Shown here in pieces: positions 39,501 to 47,452 of a stretch of DNA of 64,000 nt. Numbering within the stretch: position 1 is the stretch's first letter; every line of letters starts with the position of its first letter. A model generated the notes under the pieces. The model did no database searches and was not told where the DNA came from. It saw only the letters and a list, made by a program, of their open reading frames with translations. Source of the DNA: Methanococcus voltae (GTDB lineage Archaea > AGJL01 > Methanococci > Methanococcales > Methanococcaceae); the NCBI RefSeq assembly GCF_024807655.1, contig NZ_JANUCR010000006.1, forward strand, positions 1 to 64,000. Direction: 5' to 3'. The translations under genes were made by a program, and so were the position numbers.

Positions 39501-39515
39501 TTCTTTTTTACCCAT
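36510..39515 (-). CDS. PrimPol-helicase replication initiator (element C)
   Basis: A 1001-residue protein, near-identical to the element B initiator through ~residue 815: IPIDIDV primase motif, Cys cluster CMNCPIQECSSCW, P-loop GLHAQGKS, Walker B and sensor as there. After residue ~815 identity falls sharply except for a YDILDI-KYNVAEVGKLKAYWDYKT block. The end is a different winged-helix-like domain (LLITKVCIALDRDERDVKSI...YPRVGKIQ). The divergent part probably reads the CCTAAC iterons of this element. Synthesis of primers and unwinding at the origin is the inferred function. Confidence 0.85.
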   Translation of the reverse strand: MGKKERKIELSNTVNVFFRSVFDIASKNIDEDKFIELRAFNSNGKPVQKYFKYPNELPKFLAESITLNNLMSVYYGIGLRKEHKGTKDATFDNISIIPIDIDVLKDVLGYGDLKKDEKFLEKDITKITDLEAHKLVEDYYKSLNLPLKPTFSFFTGHGIQLYYLLDYPIGEKGLLEFKKLIEFDNKNNKVVNGDSNIYDLARVLRIPFSDNKKYISKKGRVLEINDVKYDYNAVINQFKNYTNYKDEVLKEDYEERDFKSIEEINWDYVPPCVKKALELRKKGEANRDIQLFLRAFFMKVFNQDEGEDVSKTLSIFKEYSNNFNEELTLRSLEEWFNSRRAPTNCMNCPIQECSSCWLANKKKGNPLKAYYIKKINAEEKSVEELEALMLGNVGKLEMECFRGIYNINKETERRTNSDGEEIVRTRSLAYFTKPKLVNKHFFDLHDVLKGKELEINKEFIDIFDDYAFYDFVEVAKSGNGGHQKYLYEYDLIYKWILKKFEVDECKKVTKAWGYYNKDTIILPPEWELPRKTAMLHYKRDFIKLFNEKYEEDDIKKIVKHLKLYLQDDVSKWILEYTMASVFRYYFLSNRKIDMFPNLIVTGLHAQGKSARVRLLFSKLLLNSEYQYGEAVTQGTGIRLEEEQWVNLPMLFDELKEIPKKLEGMIKRIGTGAEDVTQRYRRDGEWNGSSVIRPLLITTNDLNVNDMALISRCIIVDIDDIKTVNTIDEYRWLYDKIHLLGRWIYDNLSMIGKQIENLEFSGDREKAKENVIKIGRAILGAIFSYFEESYTPSSDYPVENYSAVNTPDKAIRKCIIESVRRNIRFNQDGRTYDIYDLLYDASPGVEENLYTMLRSHGLDIKIQEKMAYLIITKDSYDILDIEKYNVAEVGKLKAYWDYKTAWIKGCGGKKAIWMPLKEVGQDEDFEKEINVKRNLGKDASLAFTLIKEEIEKNHNEPTEEYLLITKVCIALDRDERDVKSIFKLLEDKCYIHYPRVGKIQIL

Positions 39516-39522
39516 ATTACCC

Positions 39523-40476
39523 CTATAAGATATTTTTTATATTATTTAAACTTTCATTTGTCCTTTCTCGATTGTGTGCATAAATCATTGTAGTTTCTAC
39601 CCTATTATGTCCCATATATCTACTTACTTCATCTAAATTAACCCCTTTCGTTAGTAGATTTACACAACAACCGTGTCTTATGGAATGTAAAACAATTCTC
39701 CTATTTTTAGCAAGTTTACCTTCTGCTTTTAATTCTTTCACACAAGCGTTAAAAACTCGATATATTGCATTTCTATTTATTTGCTCACCGTTAAGCTTCT
39801 GAAATAAGTAATCATTATCATTTTTATTTCTATTCTTTGTAATAATATAGTTTAAAGCTTCTTTGGTATCATTTGCTAATATTACCCTTCTTTCGGTGTA
39901 GTTCTTGGATTTAGTTATTACAATTACTCCATTTTTACCATCGTAATCTTTTAATTTAGAATTTAAAATTTCTGAAACTCTGCAACCAGTATCCCATAAA
40001 GTTCTTAGAAGAACTGCATCTCTATCTTGGGTGTAATTATTTTTATTATAGAGTTTTTGGAATATTAAGTCCATATCTTGTGTAGTTACATAATCATAAT
40101 GCTTTTTATCAAATTTTTTAAACCGTTTACGTTCTTTACACTCTGTTTCAAATTCTTCAAAGTTATCATAGTTCATAACCTTGTAGAACATCACTAAAAG
40201 GTTATAATACCTTATTTCTGTATTTTTAGCAATTCTTCTTTCATTTGCTAAGTACATAAAGAACTTTCCAAAATCTAATTTTGTTAGATTTTCAGGTCTT
40301 CTTTTAATAATCGAGTTACAATAAGTAAGAAATACTTTTAGTTTAGTTACATCGATTTGAAGTGTACTTTTAGCAATACCGTCAAGTTCACGTTCATATT
40401 TGTATTTTTCAACGTATTCTTCAGCGTTGAAACGTTCATCACTATTAAATGTAATTAGTCTTTTTACGTTTTTCAT
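39523..40476 (-). CDS. Tyrosine integrase (element C)
   Basis: A 317-residue enzyme with catalytic R in DTGCRVSEIL, HSIRHG and GHNRVETTMIYAHN. The C-terminal ~200 residues are almost identical to those of the element B integrase, while the N-terminal 100 residues carry more changes. GGGAG precedes the ATG. Both enzymes probably use the same tRNA-Ser core, which explains the tandem arrangement. Confidence 0.92.
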   Translation of the reverse strand: MKNVKRLITFNSDERFNAEEYVEKYKYERELDGIAKSTLQIDVTKLKVFLTYCNSIIKRRPENLTKLDFGKFFMYLANERRIAKNTEIRYYNLLVMFYKVMNYDNFEEFETECKERKRFKKFDKKHYDYVTTQDMDLIFQKLYNKNNYTQDRDAVLLRTLWDTGCRVSEILNSKLKDYDGKNGVIVITKSKNYTERRVILANDTKEALNYIITKNRNKNDNDYLFQKLNGEQINRNAIYRVFNACVKELKAEGKLAKNRRIVLHSIRHGCCVNLLTKGVNLDEVSRYMGHNRVETTMIYAHNRERTNESLNNIKNIL

Positions 40477-40507
40477 AACTATCTCCCAAGTAAAAAGTAA
40501 AATTAAA

Positions 40508-40957
40508 TTATTCTTTAAACATTATTTCAGCATCAAACTCTTCATTTAACCGTTTACAACAAAAGTGGAAACCTTTCAAGGTTTCAAAAGGAATCGTTTG
40601 ACAGAATTGAACCTCTGGACAAGACATATAGACCTTAGCTTCATTTGTAAATATATCTACAAATAAAACGGAATCATTTACTCGCCCGATTAAAGTTTTT
40701 ATACCTTCAATCGCATTATCAATAACAAACTTATCTTTTCTAAAGCTAAAAGCGTTAAACTCTTCTTTTTTAACTTTTTTCAATAAAACTTTCTTACCAT
40801 ACTGTGTTTTATAGAACTGCTCTATTGATTCTTTATGTTCACTAAATAATTTGTTAAACTCTTTATTTTCATGATTAACCGATTCCCAATGTGCTTTATG
40901 TGAATCGTATTCTTCTCCATTTTCTCCCTGCATTATGTAGTATTCAACAGCTTCCAT
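40508..40957 (-). CDS. Hypothetical early protein
   Basis: A 149-residue protein rich in Glu, Lys and Phe with several Cys (SCPEVQFCQTI, HFCCKRL) in the C-terminal half. It lies upstream of the integrase in the leftward operon. No equivalent is apparent in elements A or B and no family was recognised. Confidence 0.6.
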   Translation of the reverse strand: MEAVEYYIMQGENGEEYDSHKAHWESVNHENKEFNKLFSEHKESIEQFYKTQYGKKVLLKKVKKEEFNAFSFRKDKFVIDNAIEGIKTLIGRVNDSVLFVDIFTNEAKVYMSCPEVQFCQTIPFETLKGFHFCCKRLNEEFDAEIMFKE

Positions 40958-40977
40958 AGTTCCCCCACCTTAAAAAG

Positions 40978-41259
40978 TTATTTCCAACTAATAATATACA
41001 ACCAGTCATTTTTAGAAGTTTTAAAAGCAGTTACATCTGTAACATACCTTTTAAAGCTCTCACCAGTTTCTTTGTTAATTATCTTAATTTTTAACTTATC
41101 ATCGTAATAATCTCCGTTCATAAATCCAAGTAAGACATCTAACTTATATTCATCTCCCATACCTGCAATGAACTCCCTAACAGTATTATTTTTAATACCT
41201 GATTTCTCTTTTTCATAGTTTTCAGGAGTTGATTTAAATTCTATTTCTTTAATAATCAT
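40978..41259 (-). CDS. Accessory protein shared with element A, possibly ASCH/PUA-like
   Basis: A 93-residue homologue of 675-1007: SGIKNNTVREF, a GFMNGDYYDD segment, KIKIINKETGESFKRYVTDV and final LYIISWK. The residue pattern loosely fits ASCH/PUA-like domains that bind RNA or modified nucleotides; this is tentative. It overlaps the upstream gene by 11 bases. Confidence 0.65.
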   Translation of the reverse strand: MIIKEIEFKSTPENYEKEKSGIKNNTVREFIAGMGDEYKLDVLLGFMNGDYYDDKLKIKIINKETGESFKRYVTDVTAFKTSKNDWLYIISWK

Positions 41260-41497
41260 TTTCTCGCTCTTTCCTTTCTTTTTCTATAAATTTTTGACGA
41301 ATTTGATAAAGTTCATATGATATACTATCGGTATTTTGATTACTTTCTTCAACGGCTTTTGTTAATTTAGATACTTCCAAAGCAATTAATGCAAATCCGT
41401 TTTGAACTACATTACATAAATCATCATTGTTCATTATCTTTTTATCAGAGATTGCGTCCTGATATTCTTTATATTTCCCATAATCTTCTCCATTCAT
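41249..41497 (-). CDS. Hypothetical helical protein
   Basis: 82 residues from the ATG at 41497, which follows GGTGGG; a longer frame to 41530 lacks such a site. The product is helical (LIALEVSKLTKAVEESNQNTD) and ends in a charged tail KERKEREN. Unknown function. Confidence 0.55.
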   Translation of the reverse strand: MNGEDYGKYKEYQDAISDKKIMNNDDLCNVVQNGFALIALEVSKLTKAVEESNQNTDSISYELYQIRQKFIEKERKERENDY

Positions 41498-41510
41498 ATT
41501 CCCACCCATT

Positions 41511-41720
41511 TTATAATTCAAGAAGGTCATACCCTTCTAAGTCAATAGCTCTTATATTTCTTGGTTCGTCCCACTCATCCCATCCTACAATGTCTAAAAC
41601 GTCCATTTTTGTAATTTCTTCGTCTTCAATTGTAGCTTCAACGTTTGCAACGATTCCGCAATCAAACATAAAACCTTCAATTCGATAAGTTCCATCAGGT
41701 AATATGGTTTTATAAATCAT
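41511..41720 (-). CDS. Small conserved protein shared with element A
   Basis: A 69-residue homologue of 1425-1643 with FMFDCGIVANVEATIEDEE and MDVLDIVGWDEWDEP. Its ATG overlaps the upstream stop codon. Beta-rich, acidic, no known family. Confidence 0.6.
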   Translation of the reverse strand: MIYKTILPDGTYRIEGFMFDCGIVANVEATIEDEEITKMDVLDIVGWDEWDEPRNIRAIDLEGYDLLEL

Positions 41721-42055
41721 TTTTCCACTTCCAAATACATATACTTAAATAATGTATTTTTCAGTTTTTCCAAGATTGATAATTGTCTTTTTAAGCTTCT
41801 ATTGTTTCCTGTAAAGTATAACCAGTACGTAAAAGATTTTTCAATTTGATTTGCTCTTTTTATGTTATACTTGGATATTTCTTCATCCGCCCTATTTTCG
41901 TTGTCTCTTATAACATAATTTTTAACATCTTTTAAATCCATTCTCGATACAACTGCATCTTCTATTTCAGATAGAATACATTTCCATTGTTTTAAACTCC
42001 TTTTGGATTTAAAAAAATGTGATTTAGTGCCCCTACTCACTTTAAATCTTGCCAT
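41717..42055 (-). CDS. Hypothetical basic helical protein
   Basis: A 112-residue Lys/Arg-rich protein (ARFKVSRGTKSHFFKSKRSLKQ at the start) without membrane segments. It occupies the position of the basic 73-residue gene of element A (1640-1861), but clear similarity is not visible. GGGAAT lies before the ATG. Unknown function. Confidence 0.55.
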   Translation of the reverse strand: MARFKVSRGTKSHFFKSKRSLKQWKCILSEIEDAVVSRMDLKDVKNYVIRDNENRADEEISKYNIKRANQIEKSFTYWLYFTGNNRSLKRQLSILEKLKNTLFKYMYLEVEK

Positions 42056-42081
42056 ATTCCCACTCTTTTATTTTTTTAATT

Positions 42082-42243
42082 TTAAATTTTAAAATGTTTA
42101 TTGTATTGCTTTAAAAACTCTTCAATCTCTTCTTCATCTTCAACTAATATAATTAAAGCAAGTTTGCCCAAATATCTTTTAGATATATTGAGTTTAGCCC
42201 CAGAACCGTAAGGTTTTACCAACCTCTCTTTTAATAATATCAT
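42082..42243 (-). CDS. AbrB-like swapped-hairpin protein 2 (element C)
   Basis: A 53-residue protein; the ATG at 42243 overlaps the stop of the preceding AbrB-like gene (TAATG). ERLVKPYGSGAKLNISKRYL followed by GKLALIILVED matches the product of 17769-17942. Likely DNA-binding partner of the next gene's product. Confidence 0.6.
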   Translation of the reverse strand: MILLKERLVKPYGSGAKLNISKRYLGKLALIILVEDEEEIEEFLKQYNKHFKI

Positions 42244-42428
42244 TATTCCTCCTCTTCTTCTACCAAAACAGATATTATTTTTTCTTTGATACTTTCATTG
42301 TCGGGTAATATTATTAATACGGCTTCTTTACCCAATTCCCCTTTAGGTAATGAAAATCTCGCTGAATTACCGTGTGGGGAAATAATGCCCCAGTATACGC
42401 CAGTATCGAGTTTAGCAGTATTTGCCAT
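42243..42428 (-). CDS. AbrB-like swapped-hairpin protein 1 (element C)
   Basis: A 61-residue protein with WGIISPHGNSARFSLPKGEL and LIILPDNESIKEKI, homologous to 17944-18135. First gene of the leftward operon, facing the winged-helix gene. Probably an early transcription switch. Confidence 0.7.
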   Translation of the reverse strand: MANTAKLDTGVYWGIISPHGNSARFSLPKGELGKEAVLIILPDNESIKEKIISVLVEEEEE

Positions 42429-42601
42429 AAGCCACCCCTACTATTATATTATATATTCCAATATAGGTTTAAGTCCCTATATAGATGTATAATTTAACAA
42501 GTATATAAAGTTTTTGGATAATATGCCCATATATAAAAATAACCCTATAATAGTTAATATATCACATATTCATATATTATGCCATATAGCAAAGGGATAT
42601 T
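42429..42601. promoter_or_regulatory. Divergent control region of element C
   Basis: 173 bp dominated by TATA-type blocks and CCTATATAG/CCCATATATA/CCATATAG variants that may be operators. A rightward TATA box and the AAAGGGATATT ribosome site lead into the winged-helix gene. No gene is seen. Confidence 0.4.
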
Positions 42602-42997
42602 ATGATTGTAGATTTGATAAAAAAAAGACACGTGGATAGAATTTTAAAAACATTGAATAATAATGAACTTTATTTTGGACAGCTAAAAAATGAATTAAAT
42701 GTTGATGCAGGTTCGTTAAATAAGTTATTAAGAGAAATGTGCGACGAAGGAGTTGTAAAAAAGCGTATTGAAGAGAAAACAAAATCTAATAAATTATCCA
42801 AGGTCTATTATTCTTTAACAGATTTGGGTACTGAACTTTTAGAAAAATATTTAGCCATTGAAAATCTTGATTTAAAAAATTTAAATTCTAATCTTGAGGA
42901 TAATAAAAATATAGTCGATAATTCTAAAAATACTATCATAAATAATTCAGGAATAGTTTCAGGTAGTCATTCCACTAATATTAATATAAAAAAATGA
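42602..42997 (+). CDS. Winged-helix regulator with Asn-rich tail (element C)
   Basis: A 131-residue protein with winged-helix core (VDRILKTLNNNELYFGQLKN, then GSLNKLLREMCDEGVVKKRI, then YYSLTDLGTELLEKY). The Asn-rich tail contains KNIVDNSKNTIINNSG and ends STNINIKK. It matches the plan of the regulators in A and B. Divergent from the AbrB-like pair. Likely the repressor of this element. Confidence 0.75.
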   Translation: MIVDLIKKRHVDRILKTLNNNELYFGQLKNELNVDAGSLNKLLREMCDEGVVKKRIEEKTKSNKLSKVYYSLTDLGTELLEKYLAIENLDLKNLNSNLEDNKNIVDNSKNTIINNSGIVSGSHSTNINIKK

Positions 42998-43191
42998 GAA
43001 AGTCTATTTTATAGAAGTCATTATTAATTTTAATTTTTAACTTTTTTTTCGATTTTTTAAATAATTATACAAATATATATGTTTTAAGGACTCTAATTTG
43101 TAATATTTAACTCTTTTTATTAGGTTTATTTCAAAATCCATATATATAGATATATATACATATTTATTATTTAGTAAAAATGAGGGGTAAA

Positions 43192-43368
43192 ATGGCAAAA
43201 GCTAAGAAAACTACAACTAAAAAGACTACAAAGAAAACCACTAAAAGACCTGAAACTCTATCAGAGTTTATAACTGGTAAACCTTCCAAAGGTCCTAAAA
43301 CTATTCAAGGTGCTATGAATAAAATAATAACGGGCGATGGAAGGAAAAAACCAAAAGGATTTTTATAA
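43192..43368 (+). CDS. Small basic protein with TGDGRK motif (element C)
   Basis: 58 residues from the ATG at 43192 with GAGGGG upstream. A Lys/Thr tract (KKTTTKKTTKKTTKRP) is followed by GPKTIQGAMNKIITGDGRKK-PKG, the same C-terminal block as in the element B protein at 18950-19081. The Lys/Thr tract suggests nucleic-acid binding. Family unknown. Confidence 0.6.
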   Translation: MAKAKKTTTKKTTKKTTKRPETLSEFITGKPSKGPKTIQGAMNKIITGDGRKKPKGFL

Positions 43369-43377
43369 GTGAGTGTT

Positions 43378-43803
43378 ATGTATGGATATTATGATAAAGT
43401 TTACAGAGAAATAAGGAATTGGAAACCGTCTAAAAGATATAAATCTGAAAAAGGTTACCAAGAAGATTTGTTTAAGCATTTAAAAAAGAATTTAAACAAC
43501 GGTCCTTTTACCTTGGGAAATACTTCTGTAAGAATGGAAGCAGGCAGGAACTTATGTGACATAGTGGTTGAAAAAAACATAGGTATAGAATTAAAAAAGG
43601 ACTTAACCACCAAAGCTAAGGTCGATAGATTACTTGGTCAAGTTAATAGATACTTAGAGGAGTATCAGGAGGGGGTTATAATAGTTCTTGTAGGCAATAC
43701 TAGCGAATCAAAGTTAGAAGATTTAAAATATGCTTTAAGACCTTTAACCACTTCGGGGTATGGATTCCCTAAATCTTTAAAGGTAGTGGCAGTACGCAAC
43801 TAA
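43378..43803 (+). CDS. Putative PD-(D/E)XK nuclease-like protein
   Basis: 141 residues from the ATG at 43378 (GTGAG just upstream; a GTG at 43369 is possible). RMEAGRNLCDIVVEKNIGIELKKDL carries D followed by E-x-K (IELKK) after a beta hairpin, the core of restriction-endonuclease-like folds. A following QVNRYLEEYQEGVIIVLVGN fits the next helix and strand. It immediately follows the TGDGRK gene. It could cut foreign DNA or act in element replication. It is upstream of, but 238 bp away from, the restriction operon. Confidence 0.6.
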   Translation: MYGYYDKVYREIRNWKPSKRYKSEKGYQEDLFKHLKKNLNNGPFTLGNTSVRMEAGRNLCDIVVEKNIGIELKKDLTTKAKVDRLLGQVNRYLEEYQEGVIIVLVGNTSESKLEDLKYALRPLTTSGYGFPKSLKVVAVRN

Positions 43804-44041
43804 CAGTTAAATAACTTGATAAATAACTAAACTTATAAAAATAACAATACTTTTTTATCTTTATTTCATTCTAGTTTTTATATTCAATTATATTATTGAT
43901 ATTAATTAAATATAAGACTATTTTATATGACTAAGTTTAATAATTATACATATTATTATATGTTAGTATATATTGTTATAAAATTATTATAAAATTATTA
44001 TAAAATTTTAATTTAGTGTATATTTAATTTTAGGTGTAAAA
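43804..44041. promoter_or_regulatory. Non-coding region before the restriction operon
   Basis: 238 bp, almost only A/T, with repeated AAATTATTATAAAATTATTATAAAATT just before hsdM that can supply a TATA box. GTTAAATAACTT at about 43806 also occurs at 50724, beyond the other end of the operon; in such AT-rich DNA this may be chance. No gene is seen. Confidence 0.4.
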
Positions 44042-46129
44042 ATGAATGGTTTTAATGATAAGGTAAATTTCATATGGAAAATAGCGGAGTTATTAAGGGG
44101 GGCTTATAAACCTGAGAAATATGGGGATGTTATATTACCAATGGCTGTTTTAAGGAGATTTGATTGTTTACTTGCAGATAAAAAAGAATCAGTTTTAGAA
44201 AGGGCTAAAGAAACAGATGTAGAAGCCATTTTAAACAATGTTGCAGGGTACGAATTTTCAAATAAATCAAAATTTGATTTTGAAAAACTTAAAAATGATT
44301 CTGATAACATAGAAACTAATTTTAAAGATTATATAAAAGGTTTTTCTTCAAATATTAGAACTATTATAGATAAATTTGAGTTTGATAAGGAGATAAAAAA
44401 ATTAGAAGAAAATAATTTATTATATTTGGTTGTTAAGGAATTTAACAGTATTGATTTACACCCTAATGTGGTTAGTAATGTCGAAATGGGTTACATCTTT
44501 GAGGAATTAATAAGAAGATTTTCAGAAAATGCAGAAGCTGGTGACCACTATACGCCAAGAGAAGTTATTGAGTTAATGGTTAACTTAATATTTAATGGTT
44601 TAGAGGATGAAATAAGGGAAGAAGGTCGTATATTTACAGTTGGGGACTTTGCGTGTGGTACTGGCGGTATGCTTTCAGTAGCTACAAATTATATTAAAAA
44701 ATTAAACCCCGGTGCAACTGTTGAATTATTCGGGCAAGAGCTTAATAATCAATCTTATGCGGTTTGCTGTTCAGATATGTTAATTAAAGGTCAAAGTGCG
44801 GGTAACATTGCATTTGGTAACTCACTCACCGCGGACAAACATGTTAATAGGGATGTACAATTTGCGCTTATGAATCCTCCTTTTGGTGTTGACTGGAAAA
44901 AAGATAAAGATGCAATAGACGAAGAAGCTAAAAAGGAATTTAATGGACGTTTTGGGGCAGGTTTACCGAGAACTTCTGATGGTTCATTATTATTTTTGCA
45001 ACATATGGTTTCAAAAATGAGGCACGATGAAAAAGGTTCAAGAATGGCAATAATCTTTAACGGTTCACCGTTGTTCACGGGTGATGCAGGGTCGGGAGAA
45101 TCAGAGATAAGGCGATGGATTATCGAGAATGATTTATTAGAGGGTATTATAGCACTTCCGACGGATTTATTCTATAACACAGGTATTGCCACGTACATAT
45201 GGATTATTACAAACCGTAAAAACGATAACATTTTAAATGGACCGGTAAGAAGTGGGAAAATTCAATTGATTGATGCTACAAACTTTTATCATAAAATGAG
45301 AAAATCATTAGGTTCTAAAAGAAATAAAATAAGCGATTCCGATATTACGGAGATAACAAGACTTTACGGAGAATTTAAAGAAAATGAATATTGTAAAATT
45401 TTTGATAATAAAGACTTTGGATATTTAAAAGTTACAATTGAAAGACCTTTAAAATTAAATTTCCAAATTTCAGAAGAGAGAATTGAAAATATTTATTCGG
45501 AATCTGCGTTTTCTAAATTATACGACGAGGATAAAGTCGAAGAATTGGAATTAAAGAAACAGAAACAAATTATTAAAGCAAAAGAAAATACAGAATTGGA
45601 AAAACAGTATGTTGGGAAATCAATTCAAGATAATATTATCGATGTATTAAAAAATAATATTGATGAGAAAATCTATAAAAATAGGGAAGAATTTGACAAG
45701 GAATTAAGTAAAAAATTAAAAAGATTGGATTTAAGTAAGCCTGTGTATAAAGCGGTTTTAATGGGACTTTCTGAAAGGGATGAAACTGCAGATTACTGTT
45801 ATAAAGGTAAAAGCAAGGAGGCAGATTCAGATTTAAGAGACACTGAAATGATACCTTTATCTATGGATGTGGAAGAATACAATAAAAAAGACTCTTCAAA
45901 GCACATTGCAAAGGAAAAGGAAAACATTTTAAACTACTTAGAGGCGGAAGTAAAACCACACGTTAACGAATACTGGATAGACGATAAAAAAACTAAAATA
46001 GGTTATGAAATTCCATTTACAAGACATTTCTATAAATTTGAAGAATTACGACCATTTGCGGAAATTATGAAAGAAGTTGAAGAGCTTGAAACTGAAATTC
46101 AAACTGATGTTAAAAAGGTGTTTGAATAA
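44042..46129 (+). CDS. hsdM: Type I restriction-modification methyltransferase subunit
   Basis: A 695-residue N6-adenine methyltransferase. The N-terminal helical HsdM_N domain (~1-150) is followed by the methylase domain with the SAM motif GDFACGTGGM (~200) and catalytic ALMNPPFGVDW (~277), and a long helical C-terminal region. With HsdS it methylates the recognition site; with HsdR it forms the restriction complex. GGTG precedes the ATG, and its stop overlaps the start of hsdS (TAATG). The length is greater than the common ~500 residues owing to the C-terminal extension. Confidence 0.92.
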   Translation: MNGFNDKVNFIWKIAELLRGAYKPEKYGDVILPMAVLRRFDCLLADKKESVLERAKETDVEAILNNVAGYEFSNKSKFDFEKLKNDSDNIETNFKDYIKGFSSNIRTIIDKFEFDKEIKKLEENNLLYLVVKEFNSIDLHPNVVSNVEMGYIFEELIRRFSENAEAGDHYTPREVIELMVNLIFNGLEDEIREEGRIFTVGDFACGTGGMLSVATNYIKKLNPGATVELFGQELNNQSYAVCCSDMLIKGQSAGNIAFGNSLTADKHVNRDVQFALMNPPFGVDWKKDKDAIDEEAKKEFNGRFGAGLPRTSDGSLLFLQHMVSKMRHDEKGSRMAIIFNGSPLFTGDAGSGESEIRRWIIENDLLEGIIALPTDLFYNTGIATYIWIITNRKNDNILNGPVRSGKIQLIDATNFYHKMRKSLGSKRNKISDSDITEITRLYGEFKENEYCKIFDNKDFGYLKVTIERPLKLNFQISEERIENIYSESAFSKLYDEDKVEELELKKQKQIIKAKENTELEKQYVGKSIQDNIIDVLKNNIDEKIYKNREEFDKELSKKLKRLDLSKPVYKAVLMGLSERDETADYCYKGKSKEADSDLRDTEMIPLSMDVEEYNKKDSSKHIAKEKENILNYLEAEVKPHVNEYWIDDKKTKIGYEIPFTRHFYKFEELRPFAEIMKEVEELETEIQTDVKKVFE

Positions 46130-47451
46130 TGAATGAATTAAAATATAGGAAAGCAGAAGAGCTAAAAGACAGCGGTGTTGAATGGATAGGGCAAATACCT
46201 AAAGATTGGGACATTATAAAAGGAAAAAATATATTTTATAATAAGAAAGTGAATAATAGGGGTATATTAAAAAATGTATTATCATTAACTCTAAACGGGG
46301 TTATTGATAGGGACCCTATGTCTAATGAAGGATTACAACCAAAAGATTTTAAAGGATATCAAGAATTTGAAAAAAATAATTTGGTTTTTAAATTAATCGA
46401 CTTAGAAAACATAAATACAAGTAGGGTAGGAATTACACATAAAAGTGGATTAATGAGTCCCGCATATATTAGAATCATTAATAAATATCAAATCTGTGTT
46501 AAGTATTATTATTATACCTACTATTCATATTATCTTAAAAAAATATACAATAATCTTGGAAATAGTGGTGTAAGGTCTGCTATGAATTCATGTGATTTAT
46601 TAAATTTGGAAGTTTTACAAACCTTTGAAAAAGAGCAAGAAAAAATAGCAAATTTCTTAGATATTAAAACAGAGGAAATCGAAAATATAATTTCTAAAAA
46701 AGAAAAACTTATTAATAAATTAGAAGAAGCTAAAAAAAGTTTAATTTCTGAAGTTGTGACGGGTAAATTTAAAATTATTGACGTAAAATTAATAAAAAGA
46801 GAAAAAGAAGAGCTAAAAGACAGCGGTGTTGAATGGATAGGGCAGATACCTAATGATTGGGACGTTAAAAAGTTAAAATATGAGGTTAGTCTCAGAAGTA
46901 TAAAGGGTGAATATACTAAAAATTTAAAATACATCGGTTTAGAACATATTGAATCTTCAACTGGAAAATATATTAAAAATAGTGAAGAATTAAATATCGA
47001 AGGGATATGTAATAAATTTAAAAAGAATGATATATTATTTGGAAAATTAAGACCTTATTTAGCAAAATGTATTATAGCTAATTTTGATGGTGTTTGTTCA
47101 TCTGAATTATTAGTTTTAAATACTCAGAGGATAAATAATATCTTTTTAAAATACGTCATTTTAAATAGTAAATTTATTAATTATATTAATTCATCCACCT
47201 ATGGTGCAAAAATGCCCCGTACAAATTGGGATTTTGTAGGAAATATCAAAATACCGCACCCGAATATGCAAGAGCAAGAAACTATATCTAATTTCTTAGA
47301 TACTAAAACAGAAGAAATCGACAATTTAATAAATAATACAAAATTACAGATAGAAAAATTAAAAGAAGCTAAACAATCTTTAATTTCAGAAGCTGTTACC
47401 GGAAAAATCGATTTAAGAGAATGGGAAATCATTAAAAAGGGAGGGGATTAA
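46129..47451 (+). CDS. hsdS: Type I restriction-modification specificity subunit
   Basis: A 440-residue protein with two target-recognition domains (~20-150 and ~235-370), each followed by a conserved coiled-coil spacer (KLEEAKKSLISEVVTGK and KLKEAKQSLISEAVTGK). Each half begins with the same segment, EELKDSGVEWIGQIP. A 57-bp DNA direct repeat (46156-46212 and 46807-46863) encodes those starts and could support domain shuffling by recombination. It determines the bipartite DNA site bound by the complex. Confidence 0.9.
   Translation: MNELKYRKAEELKDSGVEWIGQIPKDWDIIKGKNIFYNKKVNNRGILKNVLSLTLNGVIDRDPMSNEGLQPKDFKGYQEFEKNNLVFKLIDLENINTSRVGITHKSGLMSPAYIRIINKYQICVKYYYYTYYSYYLKKIYNNLGNSGVRSAMNSCDLLNLEVLQTFEKEQEKIANFLDIKTEEIENIISKKEKLINKLEEAKKSLISEVVTGKFKIIDVKLIKREKEELKDSGVEWIGQIPNDWDVKKLKYEVSLRSIKGEYTKNLKYIGLEHIESSTGKYIKNSEELNIEGICNKFKKNDILFGKLRPYLAKCIIANFDGVCSSELLVLNTQRINNIFLKYVILNSKFINYINSSTYGAKMPRTNWDFVGNIKIPHPNMQEQETISNFLDTKTEEIDNLINNTKLQIEKLKEAKQSLISEAVTGKIDLREWEIIKKGGD
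46156..46863. repeat. Direct repeats in hsdS (46156-46212 and 46807-46863)
   Basis: Two 57-bp copies differ at only a few positions and begin each target-recognition half. Such repeats are known sites for recombination that swaps recognition domains in hsdS genes. No inverted or silent hsdS copy is visible in this window. Confidence 0.8.
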
Positions 47452-47452
47452 T

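Noticed and set aside
44104-47432. Leftward frames opposite the restriction operon
   Set aside because: Antisense shadows of hsdM and hsdS with no start signals.
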